This document shows positions 53,983 to 63,200 of a DNA stretch of 64,000 nt, one piece after another. Position 1 is the stretch's first letter; each line of letters starts with the position of its first letter. A program made the position numbers and the translations under genes. Below the pieces are notes generated by a model. That model was not told the origin of the DNA, did no database searches, and worked only from the letters and a program-made list of their open reading frames with translations. Where the stretch lies: positions 6,696,001 through 6,760,000 of the forward strand of contig NZ_CP116256.1 in assembly GCF_027947575.1 (NCBI RefSeq), given 5' to 3'. Source of the stretch: Streptomyces rubrogriseus. Lineage in GTDB: Bacteria; Actinomycetota; Actinomycetes; Streptomycetales; Streptomycetaceae.

Positions 53983-56319
53983 TCAGCTGAGAGTCACCTC
54001 ACATTCATGGGTGGTACATACCACCCCTGGAGTGACGCGGAGGTGCAGTCGGCGGCCCGTCGCGAGGATCTCGACCGTCTCGTCGGCCCGCAGCACCGCT
54101 CCCACCGGGTGGTCCCAGACGATCTCCAGGGCCTCTCCCGTGCGCGGCGGTTCGCTCACGCAGAGGGTAGCGGTACGGCCCCGGCGGCGGACCAGCACGC
54201 TCCCCGCGGCCGTGGTGGTGAGCGGGCCCGCGGTGCCGGCCTGCCAGAAGTTGGCGGCCGTCAGACCGAGGGAGGGGACGGTCACCGCCTGGCGGCGGTC
54301 GTCGTTGGCGAGGACCTTGAGCCAGTGGCGGTCCGCGGCGCGACGGACGAGGGCCGCCCGGGAGGCGCCCGGCATGACGGTGTAGACGTAGTCGGCGCCG
54401 GCCGGATCGGTGCCGTGGTCGAGCCAGAGGGTCTGCCAGCGGCGGGTGCGGCGCTCGGTGGTGCTGGTGGTGTTGATGTCGGACCAGGCGCCGGTGCGGT
54501 CCTCGCGCAGGGTCCGCAGGGCGCCCCCGGGCACGATCCAGCCGCCGTGTCCCTCCAGGTGGGCCCAGTGCCGGCCGCGTACGAGGGCCTGGGTGCCGTC
54601 CTCCCCCAGGTTGCGGTTGTCCACGACCGTCTCGACCGGTACGCCGTCCGCGCACGTGATGCCGGCGCCCAGGCAGACCACGGCGTCGTCGAGGAAGAAC
54701 CAGGACTTGCGGGCCTCCAGTGTGGAGCCGAGCCCCTTGAGGTGCTGGCCCACGGCCGCGTACTCGCCGTCGGTCGCGCCGCCGACCCATCGCACGTCCG
54801 GTTTGGGTTCGCCCCACTCGCCGCCCGCCCGGTCGGCCAGGCGCTTGGTGGAGACGGTGGTGCCGGGCAGCCGGTACCAGTCGACGGTGGGCCAGAACCA
54901 GTCGGTGTACTGATCCGCCCGCGTCCCGTTCGCCCACCAGGTGAGCATGCCCGCGCCGGTGTGCCAGCCGCGCGGGTTCTCGCCGTTGCCGCACTCGTAG
55001 TGGGCGATGCGGTCACTGGCCATGGCGAGGCCCGCGGTGAAGGCGGGGCGGCGGTGGACGGCGCGGTCCATGGCCGCGAAGAGGTGGTGTCCGACGGGTT
55101 CGGGGGCGGCCTCTCCGGGGGCGTCGGCGATCGCGTGCAGCCGGGCCAGGTCGGCGACCGGGAACTGGGGCGCGGTCAGGATCGGGGTGACGGTGTCCCG
55201 CTCCGTCCAGCCCTTGATCCGGGCGTGCCAGCGCTCGCGCTCGGCGTCGCTCGCCCCGCCCGCGAGGACGGCCATGGCGGCGACGAGCTGCTGGCCGTGG
55301 AAGTGGTCGCTGCGCATGACGTGCAGGTCGTCGCTCTTGAGGTAACCCCGGCTGATGGCCCGCCCGTTGACGACGTCCATGACGAGGCCGTCGTGGATCA
55401 GGGGTGCGTAGGCGTGTTCGACGCTGTCCAGGACGAGCTGCCTGCCCGGGTCGGTCACCTCCCACTCGGAGCCGGCCAGCAGGGTGAACAGACGGCCGAG
55501 ACCGTCCAGCATGACCTGGCCGTACGTGCCCGAGTAGGCGACCCAGGTGTGCTGGACGAAGGAGCCGTCGGCATAGAGCCCGTCGCCCTTCGTGACGTAC
55601 GGGAAGACCGGCGAGAGGGCGTCGCGGGCCAGGGCGATCTTCGCAGGGGCCCGGCCCAGGACGCCGCGCAGTGCGACGGAGCGGCACAGGTCGACGCGGT
55701 TGGCGCCGGTGGAGGTGCCGGTGTAGTCGCCGAGCATCGCGTCGGGGACGAAGTGGTCGACGGCGGCGCAGGCGGCGGCCACGCGGTCGGCGCCCAGGTG
55801 GTCGTACAGGGCCGCCGTGATGTCCATCAGGAGCCGGGGGCTGCCGATCTGCCACTCCCACCAGTTGCCGTAGCGGGTGGTGGCCGGGTTGTAGACGGTG
55901 ACCGAGAGGTGGTCGAGGCCGCGCAGGATGTCGGCGAGGAGGGCGGGGTCGCCGGTGGAGCCGGTGCCCTCCTGGACGTACGCCTCGGTCATCGTCCACA
56001 GGCGGCCGTAGGCGAAGGTGATGCCGGCCGGCGGGTCGAAGGGGTGGCCCGGCCACAGGGAGGTGGGGGTGGGGGCCATGGTGGCGCGGTGCTCGCGGGC
56101 CCGCTCGCCGGTCTCGGCGAGGCGGGAGGCGTACGGCTCGGCTGCCGGGTCGTAGCCGGTGCCGAGGGTGATGCCCAGCCATCGGTGGCGGAGGGCGTCG
56201 TAGGGGTCGGCGGTGGCGGCCGCGGCACGGGGGACGGTGGTGAGGGCGGCGGCGGTCGCCGCGGCGAGCAGGACCGCGCGGCGGGTGGGGGCGGTGGGGC
56301 GCTGTGGGGTCATGCTCAT
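53983..56319 (-). CDS. Secreted polysaccharide lyase family 8 (hyaluronate/xanthan lyase-like)
   Basis: 778 aa. Tat-type signal peptide: TAPTRRAVLLAAATAAALTT, cleavage near VPRAAAATA. The N-terminal alpha/alpha toroid has NWWEWQIGSPRLLMDI and DGLYADGSFVQHTWVAYSGT, containing the catalytic Asn, His and Tyr of PL8 lyases. The C-terminal half is antiparallel beta-sandwich (HLEGHGGWIVPGG). It cleaves uronate-containing polymers by beta-elimination outside the cell; hyaluronan, chondroitin or xanthan cannot be separated by eye. ATG at 56319, or a second two codons on. No sugar importer is adjacent. Confidence 0.88.
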   Translation of the reverse strand: MSMTPQRPTAPTRRAVLLAAATAAALTTVPRAAAATADPYDALRHRWLGITLGTGYDPAAEPYASRLAETGERAREHRATMAPTPTSLWPGHPFDPPAGITFAYGRLWTMTEAYVQEGTGSTGDPALLADILRGLDHLSVTVYNPATTRYGNWWEWQIGSPRLLMDITAALYDHLGADRVAAACAAVDHFVPDAMLGDYTGTSTGANRVDLCRSVALRGVLGRAPAKIALARDALSPVFPYVTKGDGLYADGSFVQHTWVAYSGTYGQVMLDGLGRLFTLLAGSEWEVTDPGRQLVLDSVEHAYAPLIHDGLVMDVVNGRAISRGYLKSDDLHVMRSDHFHGQQLVAAMAVLAGGASDAERERWHARIKGWTERDTVTPILTAPQFPVADLARLHAIADAPGEAAPEPVGHHLFAAMDRAVHRRPAFTAGLAMASDRIAHYECGNGENPRGWHTGAGMLTWWANGTRADQYTDWFWPTVDWYRLPGTTVSTKRLADRAGGEWGEPKPDVRWVGGATDGEYAAVGQHLKGLGSTLEARKSWFFLDDAVVCLGAGITCADGVPVETVVDNRNLGEDGTQALVRGRHWAHLEGHGGWIVPGGALRTLREDRTGAWSDINTTSTTERRTRRWQTLWLDHGTDPAGADYVYTVMPGASRAALVRRAADRHWLKVLANDDRRQAVTVPSLGLTAANFWQAGTAGPLTTTAAGSVLVRRRGRTATLCVSEPPRTGEALEIVWDHPVGAVLRADETVEILATGRRLHLRVTPGVVCTTHECEVTLS

Positions 56320-56380
56320 GCCGTCTATCACGCCGGGAGGCGGGAGGGGAACGGTGCCGCAACACGTGCGGCGCGGGTGG

Positions 56381-56439
56381 TTGATGGCGGCGCGGAATAG
56401 CTCTAGAGTCGAAGCCGTTGGACTGGTTGAACATTCAAC
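56381..56439 (+). promoter_or_regulatory. yceI promoter and operator
   Basis: TTGATG (56381-56386), exactly 17 bases, TAGAGT (56404-56409), the cleanest promoter in the window. The palindrome GTTGAA-CA-TTCAAC (56426-56439) lies about 10-23 bases past the predicted start, fitting repression by a dimeric regulator; MarR-type repressors favour TTGAA/TTCAA dyads. Confidence 0.72.
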
Positions 56440-56464
56440 TTCAACGCCTTCTTTGGAGGACACC

Positions 56465-57022
56465 ATGACCGCCACTCCCGACCTCGCGACGCTGACCGGC
56501 GACTACACCGTCGACCCGGCCCACACGACGATCGGCTTCACGGCGCGCCACGCCATGGTCACCAACGTCAAGGGCAAGTTCCTCGACTTCACCGGCACGC
56601 TGCACCTGGACGGCACCGACCCGTCCCGTTCCACGGCGTCCCTGGACATCACGATGGACAGCATCGACACCGGCTCCCCCGACCGTGACGGGCACCTGAA
56701 GAGCTCGGACTTCTTCAACACGGGCGAGTACCCGACGATGACCTTCCGCTCCACCAAGGCGGAGTCCCTGGGCGGCGACGACTACCGCATCACCGGTGAC
56801 CTGTCGATCCTCGGCACGACCAAGCCGCTCACCATCGACCTGGAGTTCAACGGCGCCGCCAAGGACCCGTTCGGCAACGAGCGCGTCGGCTTCGAGGGCA
56901 AGGCGGAGATCAAGCGCTCGGAGTGGGGGCTCACCTGGAACGCGGCGCTGGAGACGGGCGGCGTACTGGTCTCCGACAAGATCAAGCTGAACTTCGACAT
57001 CTCGGCGATCAGGCAGGCCTGA
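56465..57022 (+). CDS. YceI-family polyisoprenoid-binding-like protein
   Basis: 185 aa lipocalin-like beta barrel: YTVDPAHTTIGFTARHAMVT, VKGKFLDFTGTL, SSDFFNTGEYPTMTFRSTKA, LTIDLEFNGAAKDPFGNERV, FEGKAEIKRSEWGLTWN. Unlike the E. coli periplasmic homologue it has no signal peptide, so it is cytoplasmic. The family binds isoprenoid quinones or lipids and is often stress-induced. ATG at 56465 with TTTGGAGGA. Confidence 0.92.
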   Translation: MTATPDLATLTGDYTVDPAHTTIGFTARHAMVTNVKGKFLDFTGTLHLDGTDPSRSTASLDITMDSIDTGSPDRDGHLKSSDFFNTGEYPTMTFRSTKAESLGGDDYRITGDLSILGTTKPLTIDLEFNGAAKDPFGNERVGFEGKAEIKRSEWGLTWNAALETGGVLVSDKIKLNFDISAIRQA

Positions 57023-57102
57023 CCTCCCGCGACCGTCGACGACGAGAAGCGCGGCGGCGGACGGCATGCGCTCATCGCAGCGCCGCCCGCCCGCCGCCCG
57101 GT

Positions 57103-57687
57103 TCACCCGTCCAGCAACTCCCGCACCTGGTCGAGGGCGGCGCCGAAGGGGTCGGGGAGGACGCCCACCCCGTGGGAGACCAGCGCCCCCTCGTGCAGCA
57201 GCACGAGCGTCCGCGCCAGCCGGTCCGCACCGGCCGCGTCGATGTCCCGGGCCAGGCCGGTGAACAGGTCGAGCATCCACCGCTTCTGCCCGGTGATGAC
57301 CGGGTACGCCGGATGGTCCGGATCACTGATCTCCGCGTGTGCGTTGATCATGCTGCACCCCTTGGACCCGTACCGCTGCGACCACGCGCGCGACGCCTCG
57401 AAGACGGCCGCCACCCGGGCGGCGGGCCCCTCCCCCGCCGCCGCCAGCCGCCCGGCGAGCAGTTCCCGCCAGCGCTCGTCGCGTCCGGCCAGGTACTCGA
57501 CGACGATCTGCTCCTTCGAACCGAAGCGGTCGTACAGCGTCTTCTTGGTCACCCCGGCCTCGGCGGCGATGGTGTCCACGCCGACGGCGTGGATGCCGTG
57601 CTCGTAGAACAGCCGCTCGGCGGCCGCCAGCACCCGTCGCGCGCCGGGCGTCATCCGTACCCGGCGGGGTTCCGCTTCCGAACCCAT
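57103..57687 (-). CDS. TetR-family regulator
   Basis: 194 aa from the ATG at 57687 (AGAGG just upstream; ATG at 57702 is an alternative). Helix-turn-helix: RRVLAAAERLFYEHGIHAVG, then IAAEAGVTKKTLYDRFGSKE. The ligand domain (SRAWSQRYGSKGCSMINAHA, TGLARDIDAAGADRLARTLV) resembles TetR_C of efflux regulators. Divergent from the EamA exporter with two palindromes between them, so it probably represses both genes. Confidence 0.9.
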   Translation of the reverse strand: MGSEAEPRRVRMTPGARRVLAAAERLFYEHGIHAVGVDTIAAEAGVTKKTLYDRFGSKEQIVVEYLAGRDERWRELLAGRLAAAGEGPAARVAAVFEASRAWSQRYGSKGCSMINAHAEISDPDHPAYPVITGQKRWMLDLFTGLARDIDAAGADRLARTLVLLHEGALVSHGVGVLPDPFGAALDQVRELLDG

Positions 57688-57711
57688 GACCTCTGCACCC
57701 ATGCCGACGAG

Positions 57712-57727
57712 TATACCGGTCTGTATA
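57712..57727. promoter_or_regulatory. Candidate TetR operator 1
   Basis: TATAC-CGGTCT-GTATA, 16 bases, 24 bases before the TetR ATG at 57687. Confidence 0.6.
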
Positions 57728-57744
57728 GTGGGCACCCTGGATGA

Positions 57745-57762
57745 GTAAACAGATCTGTCTAC
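57745..57762. promoter_or_regulatory. Candidate TetR operator 2
   Basis: GTAAACAGATCTGTCTAC, an 18-base palindrome with a single mismatched pair, 16 bases before the EamA GTG. Confidence 0.65.
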
Positions 57763-57778
57763 TCTGGATGGGGTCGAC

Positions 57779-58759
57779 GTGAACGTCCTGCTCTCGGCCG
57801 CCTTCGTTCTGTGCTGGAGCTCCGGCTTCATCGGCGCCAAGCTCGGTGCTCAGACCGCGGCCACACCCACTCTCCTGATGTGGCGCTTCCTGCCGCTCGC
57901 CGTGGCCCTGGTCGCCGCGGCGGCCGTCTCCCGGGCCGCCTGGCGGGGCCTGACACGGCGGGACGCCGGTCGGCAGATCGCCATCGGCGCGCTGTCGCAG
58001 AGCGGCTATCTGCTCAGCGTCTACTACGCCATCGAGCTGGGCGTCTCCAGCGGCACCACCGCCCTGATCGACGGCGTCCAGCCACTCGTCGCCGGCGCGC
58101 TCGCCGGTCCCCTGCTGCGCCAGTACGTCTCGCGCGGGCAGTGGCTCGGACTGTGGCTGGGGCTGTCGGGCGTGGCCACCGTGACGGTCGCCGACGCCGG
58201 GGCGGCGGGCGCGGAGGTGGCCTGGTGGGCGTATCTCGTCCCGTTCCTCGGCATGCTGTCGCTGGTGGCGGCCACGTTTCTGGAGGGCCGCACACGCGTG
58301 CCGGTCGCGCCCCGCGTCGCCCTGACGATCCACTGTGCGACCAGCGCCGTCCTCTTCTCCGGCCTGGCCCTGGGCCTCGGGGCGGCGACACCGCCGGCCG
58401 GTTCCTCGTTCTGGCTGGCGACCGCCTGGCTGGTGGTCCTGCCGACCTTCGGCGGCTACGGCCTGTACTGGCTGATCCTGCGCCGGTCCGGCATCACCGA
58501 GGTCAACACCCTCATGTTCCTCATGGCGCCGGTCACGGCGGTGTGGGGCGCCCTCATGTTCGGTGAGCCGTTCGGCGTCCAGACCGCCCTCGGCCTGGCG
58601 GTCGGCCTCGCGGCCGTGGTCGTCGTCCGGCGCGGGGGCGGCGCGCACCGGGGGCGGCCGGTGCGGTCCGGCGCGGACCGTCCGGCGGCCGGAGGGCCGA
58701 CGGCCGACAAGTCCACGGACAGGACGACGGCAGACAGGACGACGGCGGCCAGGCGCTGA
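57779..58759 (+). CDS. EamA/DMT-family transporter
   Basis: 326 aa with about ten membrane helices: VLLSAAFVLCWSSGFIGAKL, LMWRFLPLAVALVAAAAV, IDGVQPLVAGALAGPLL, LWLGLSGVATVTVADAG and EVNTLMFLMAPVTAVWGALM. Two EamA repeats. Family members export metabolites or drugs. A charged, repetitive C-terminus (DKSTDRTTADRTTAARR) is cytoplasmic. GTG at 57779 after GGATGGGG. Paired with the divergent TetR gene. Confidence 0.9.
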   Translation: MNVLLSAAFVLCWSSGFIGAKLGAQTAATPTLLMWRFLPLAVALVAAAAVSRAAWRGLTRRDAGRQIAIGALSQSGYLLSVYYAIELGVSSGTTALIDGVQPLVAGALAGPLLRQYVSRGQWLGLWLGLSGVATVTVADAGAAGAEVAWWAYLVPFLGMLSLVAATFLEGRTRVPVAPRVALTIHCATSAVLFSGLALGLGAATPPAGSSFWLATAWLVVLPTFGGYGLYWLILRRSGITEVNTLMFLMAPVTAVWGALMFGEPFGVQTALGLAVGLAAVVVVRRGGGAHRGRPVRSGADRPAAGGPTADKSTDRTTADRTTAARR

Positions 58760-58776
58760 GACCCGTCGCGGGCGCC

Positions 58777-60129
58777 TCAGAAGCCGCCGCCGAAGTCCCC
58801 TCCGCCGCCGAAGCCGCCGCCACCGCCGAAGTCCCCTCCGCCGAAGCCGCCCCCGAAGTCACCGGGATCGAAGTCGCCGCCCGAGACGTCGCCGCCCTCG
58901 TAGCCGCCGAAGTCTCCGTACCCGGTGCCGTAACCGGCTCCGTAGGCGGGGCCCGCCATCATGCCGCCGAGCATGGTGCCGACCAGGAGGCCGGGCAGGA
59001 TGCCGCCGCCGAAGTAGCCGCCCGCCCAGGGGCCGTAGGCCGGGCCCGCGTCCCAGTAGGGGCGGCGGCCGTACTCGGTGTCCACCTCGCGGATCATCGG
59101 GTCCCGCCCGTCGGACAACCGGGCCTGGTCGGCGGCACAGACCGGGACCTGGCGGGTGGTGCCGCCCGGCGGGGTCCAAGTGGCGTCGGCGACCGACGGG
59201 CCGTGGCGCGGGTCGAAGAAGCAGGGCGGGCGGCGTTCGCGCAGCGGCCTGCCCTCGCGGCGGGCGGCGAGCTGCGCGAGCGAGAAGCGGCCGTCCTCCA
59301 CCGCCTGGGTGACGGCACGCACGTCCTCGGGTTTGCGGGCGTCGGCCATGTACGTCTTGGCCTGCTCGTAGGCGTCCAGGGCACGTTCGTAGTCGGCCCG
59401 CATGGCGTCGTCGGCGCCCGGTTCCGCCGGGTGGAAGTCCAGGCGGTCCAGCTCCTCGCCGAAGGCCGTGATGTCCTCGTCGACCACCACCCGCAGCCGT
59501 TCCAGCGCCGCCCGCTGCTCCGCCTCGCGGCGGTGGCGGCTGCGCCGGGAGACCGCGTAGACGCCCGCGCCGCCGAGGACCACCACCGCGCCCGCGGTGA
59601 TCAGGGCGCCCGTGGGCGCGGAGCCGCCGCCGGAGTCCCAGGACGAGGGGGCGGAGCCGCGCACACTGCGCAGCGCGTCGTCGACGAAGTCGTTCAGCTG
59701 GGCCTTGGGGTCGCCCGCGCCCTGGACGGCGGTGACCAGGTTGTGCACGCCCTGGCGGCTCAGCACGCTGCTGTCGGCGCGGGCGTCGAAGCGGTCGCCG
59801 AGGCGGACGCCGTACAGACCGGTGATGCCGGTCTCGGTCCGGAGGTTCTGGAAGAGGTTCTCGGTCGGGTAGCCGGCCGGGAGGACCGCCACGAAGACCG
59901 GTTCGCCCGCGTCCTCGATCTTGTCGGCGAGCGCGTCCGCGTCCGACTTGGACAGCAGGTCGGAGGCGGCCGGGTCCACGTACACCGGACTCTCGCGCAG
60001 GGCCGCGCCGATCTCGGAGACACCGGTCTCCGCCTGCGCGCCGGGCGCACCGGCGAGCAGCACCGCCAGCGCGGCGACGACCGGCGCGACCAGGAGGCGT
60101 ACGAAGGCACCCATCCACGTGACCCTCAT
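58777..60129 (-). CDS. TPM-domain membrane protein with Gly/Phe/Asp-rich tail
   Basis: 450 aa. Signal peptide 1-33 (LLVAPVVAALAVLLAGAPGA), an extracellular TPM-like domain (SPVYVDPAASDLLSKSDADA to RQGVHNLVTAVQG), one membrane helix (GALITAGAVVVLGGAGVYAV), then a cytoplasmic helical region (AYEQAKTYMADARKPEDVRA) and CFFDPRHGPSV. The tail of GGDFGGG-type repeats is like that of other streptomycete TPM proteins. Role in membrane maintenance is only inferred from the family name. ATG at 60129. Confidence 0.8.
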   Translation of the reverse strand: MRVTWMGAFVRLLVAPVVAALAVLLAGAPGAQAETGVSEIGAALRESPVYVDPAASDLLSKSDADALADKIEDAGEPVFVAVLPAGYPTENLFQNLRTETGITGLYGVRLGDRFDARADSSVLSRQGVHNLVTAVQGAGDPKAQLNDFVDDALRSVRGSAPSSWDSGGGSAPTGALITAGAVVVLGGAGVYAVSRRSRHRREAEQRAALERLRVVVDEDITAFGEELDRLDFHPAEPGADDAMRADYERALDAYEQAKTYMADARKPEDVRAVTQAVEDGRFSLAQLAARREGRPLRERRPPCFFDPRHGPSVADATWTPPGGTTRQVPVCAADQARLSDGRDPMIREVDTEYGRRPYWDAGPAYGPWAGGYFGGGILPGLLVGTMLGGMMAGPAYGAGYGTGYGDFGGYEGGDVSGGDFDPGDFGGGFGGGDFGGGGGFGGGGDFGGGF

Positions 60130-60207
60130 AGTCTCAAAGCTACAGGAAGCATCTGAAGAGGGACATCACTCAGACCGACCGCCCGGGGGCGCCCGCGCCG
60201 CCGGTTG

Positions 60208-63200
60208 TCAGAACCGCTCGATCCGCTTCGTGTCGTCGTCCCCGCCGCGCTGCATGAACCGAAGACGCCGATTGCGCAGCGCCTGGACGAATTGGTTGCG
60301 CTGGTAGTCGCGGGCCCGCGTCGGCCCCTGGGTCGGGAGTTCCTTGTGCTGGACTGCGATGTCGACGAGGAGGGACTCGTACGACCCAAGCTCGTCCCGG
60401 CCGAGGTCCGTCCCGACGTAGCTGGTGAGGGCGAAGAGCCGCATGATTTCGCTGATCACCTCGCGCTCGCCGTGCAGCCGTGTGACGTCCGCCGCATGAC
60501 GGACCCAGTCCCGGTCGCCCATGCGCCGCATCAGCAGCACCGCCATCAGCGCCTGCCCCGGCTGCTCGATGAACTCCGCCTCCCTCAGTGCCTCGTCGGT
60601 CAGCCGGGAGAGCTTGCTGCTCGTCAGCACCTGGGACAACGACCCGTACGAGGCGAGGACGGGGGAGAAGAGCTCGATCCGGCCCAGGAACTCCTCGAAC
60701 TCGGCATCCGAGACCTCGGTGCCGTTCACCAGGGACTCCCGGAGCTCCGGCCGCTCCAAAGCCTCCGACAGGGCCGCGCGCATGCTCCGCCCGACGTCCC
60801 GCGTCTTCCACTCGTCGGCCATGAGCGCGGCCCGCACGCCGTAACCGTTCAGGGTCAGCCGCAGGGCCCGCCGTTTGAGATCCAGGTCCCGCACGAGTTC
60901 GCTGCTGCGCAGCACGTCGGCGAGGAGGTCGAGCCACTCGACGAACACCTCGAAGTCGGAGCGGACGAGCACGCCGTCCCGGCGCTTGTCCTGGGCTATG
61001 GTCCGCATGGCGTCGGCCTGGTCGTACAGCCCGTCCATCAGCACGTTGAGCTCACCCTGGACCTCAGCGGGTGGGGCGGGCGGCTCGTACGCCAGGTCCG
61101 TGGGCCAGAAGTCGTCCAGCAGCGACTCCGTGTCGTCCCGGCCCCGCCAGCCGTCCTTCGAGGCCAGCACCGAGAAGGGGTCGTTGGCGCCGTCCCCGAG
61201 GCCCTCCCGCACCTGGCGGAAGCCGTCCATGACGCAGGCCAGCAGCGAGGTGTCGTTGCGGCGCAGCGCGGCCGCGTGGCGGATCACCTGTGCGTAGTCC
61301 AGCGGGTTGGCCAGCACCAGGGCCTTGAGGCCCTCGGAGTCCTCCATGCGGTACGCCGCCAGCAGGGGCCGGACCATGGGCTGGCAGAAGTAGATCTGGC
61401 CGTCGCGCTGACCGAGTATCCGCTTGGCGATGAGGGCGTCCAGGACGGCGCCCGAGGGCTCGGACCAGCCCAGCCCCTTGAAGTAGTCCAGGAGGAACTG
61501 TTCGGCCTCCATGCGGGGCAGGGCATCCCTGCCGCCGAGGGTGAGGTGCTCGTTCAGGCAGGACAGGATGTCCTGCAGCTCCCGGAAGTCCAGCTCGTAA
61601 CGGCGGTCGACGCTCGGGTCGTCACGACCCAGCAGCAGGCCGAGGTACGACTCGAGGATCGCGGTGCTGTTGACCCCGCTCGTCCAGTCGCCGTGTCCGG
61701 CGGTGGCGACCAGCGCGGCCAGCATGGCGGGCGTGTGGGGCAGCCTTCCGCGGCTGAGCAGGTCGAGCATCGCGGTCACGTCGGAGTCCGCTTCTTCCGG
61801 GCGCAGCAGGCGCACCAGGGCCCGCAGCTCGCGGCGGCCGAAGGGGCCGAGGTAGCGGACGCGCGAGACCCAGCCCTCGCGTCCCAGCTCGTCGTTGAGC
61901 CGGTGACTCACCGCGGTCCGGGACCCGAGGAGATACATGTTCTGCGGGTATTGCGCCATGAACTTCAGCAGGTTCCTCAGCCGCTTCTCGGACCGCGGGT
62001 CGACATTGTCGACGGCCAGGACGAGACGCGGCAGGACGTCCCGCTTGCCCGCGGGTATTCCGGCGCGGGCGAGCTGGGTGCGCACCTCCCGCTCCACGCC
62101 GTTCCCGCCGCTCCCCACCGCCGTGAAGTCGATGACCACGGGGGCGTACTGGGAGTCCAGACCATAGGCGGTGTGCGTCAGCCACTGGAGCGTGCTCGTC
62201 AGCCCGCTGTACTCGTCGCCGACGATGACGAAGTGCCGGTACTCGGACAGGCTGGCCCGCAGGTCGTCGGGGGTGATCCTGCCGTCCTCGAGATCCGTCA
62301 GTGCCAGGTACTGGTCGACCGGCAGGTGCAGCAGGACGGGGGGCACCAGCAGGCCGTCCATGTCCAGCTGCCACCGGTCCGGGCCCGCCATGAGCAGGCT
62401 GCGTTCGCGCACCGCGTCCAGAAGGAACTCGGCGGCCAGGTCCGCGGCGGTACGGGTGACGGCCACCTCCTCCGACGCCGGGGAGCGGACGGGTCGGCCG
62501 CCGGGTGCGTCGAAGTCGATGACCTGCTTGCCCCCGGGCATCATGTCGACGCCCTGGTCGAAGGCGTCCCTGGCGTCGAAGTAGCTCCGCACGTGCACGG
62601 TGTAGGCGTGCGGGGCGCGGGGACGGTCGACGTCCACGACGCTGTAGGCGTTGAAGTAGTCACGCGTCTGGTAGAGCGAACCGGCCGCGCTGTGCATGAG
62701 CGTGCCGGTCCTGCTCACGAGACCGAGCGGATCGACGACGTGGACATGACCTGTACACAGCATGTCGAACCGGCTCGTCTCCCTGCGTACGTCGTGGCGG
62801 TCGAACTCCGCGAGCCAGTCCAGCGGGTGGTGCATCACGCAGATCTTCAGGTCGGCGTCGCCGAGCCGGTCGGCGGCGTGGACCACCTGCCGGTCTCCCA
62901 CGATGAGGTGGGCCCGGTCGGCGTCGTCGCCCGCCCCGGTCGCCCGCCAGGCCGACGTCAGGGTGGCCACGGCGACCTCACTGTCGCGCAGCGTGAAGCG
63001 GTGGAGGGTGACCAGCGGGGAGGACAGGTCGACGTCCGTGCCCGCGTAGTAGTCGTTCCTGAACTCCAGCCACGGGGCCATCCGGCCCAGGTAGGCCGTC
63101 AGGTTCGGCGCGTCGAGGAGTCTGTTGACCGCGTCCCGGTTGTTCAGCCCCGACCGGAGGCCGTCTTCCTGGAACTGGTCGATCCTGCTGATGTCGACGT

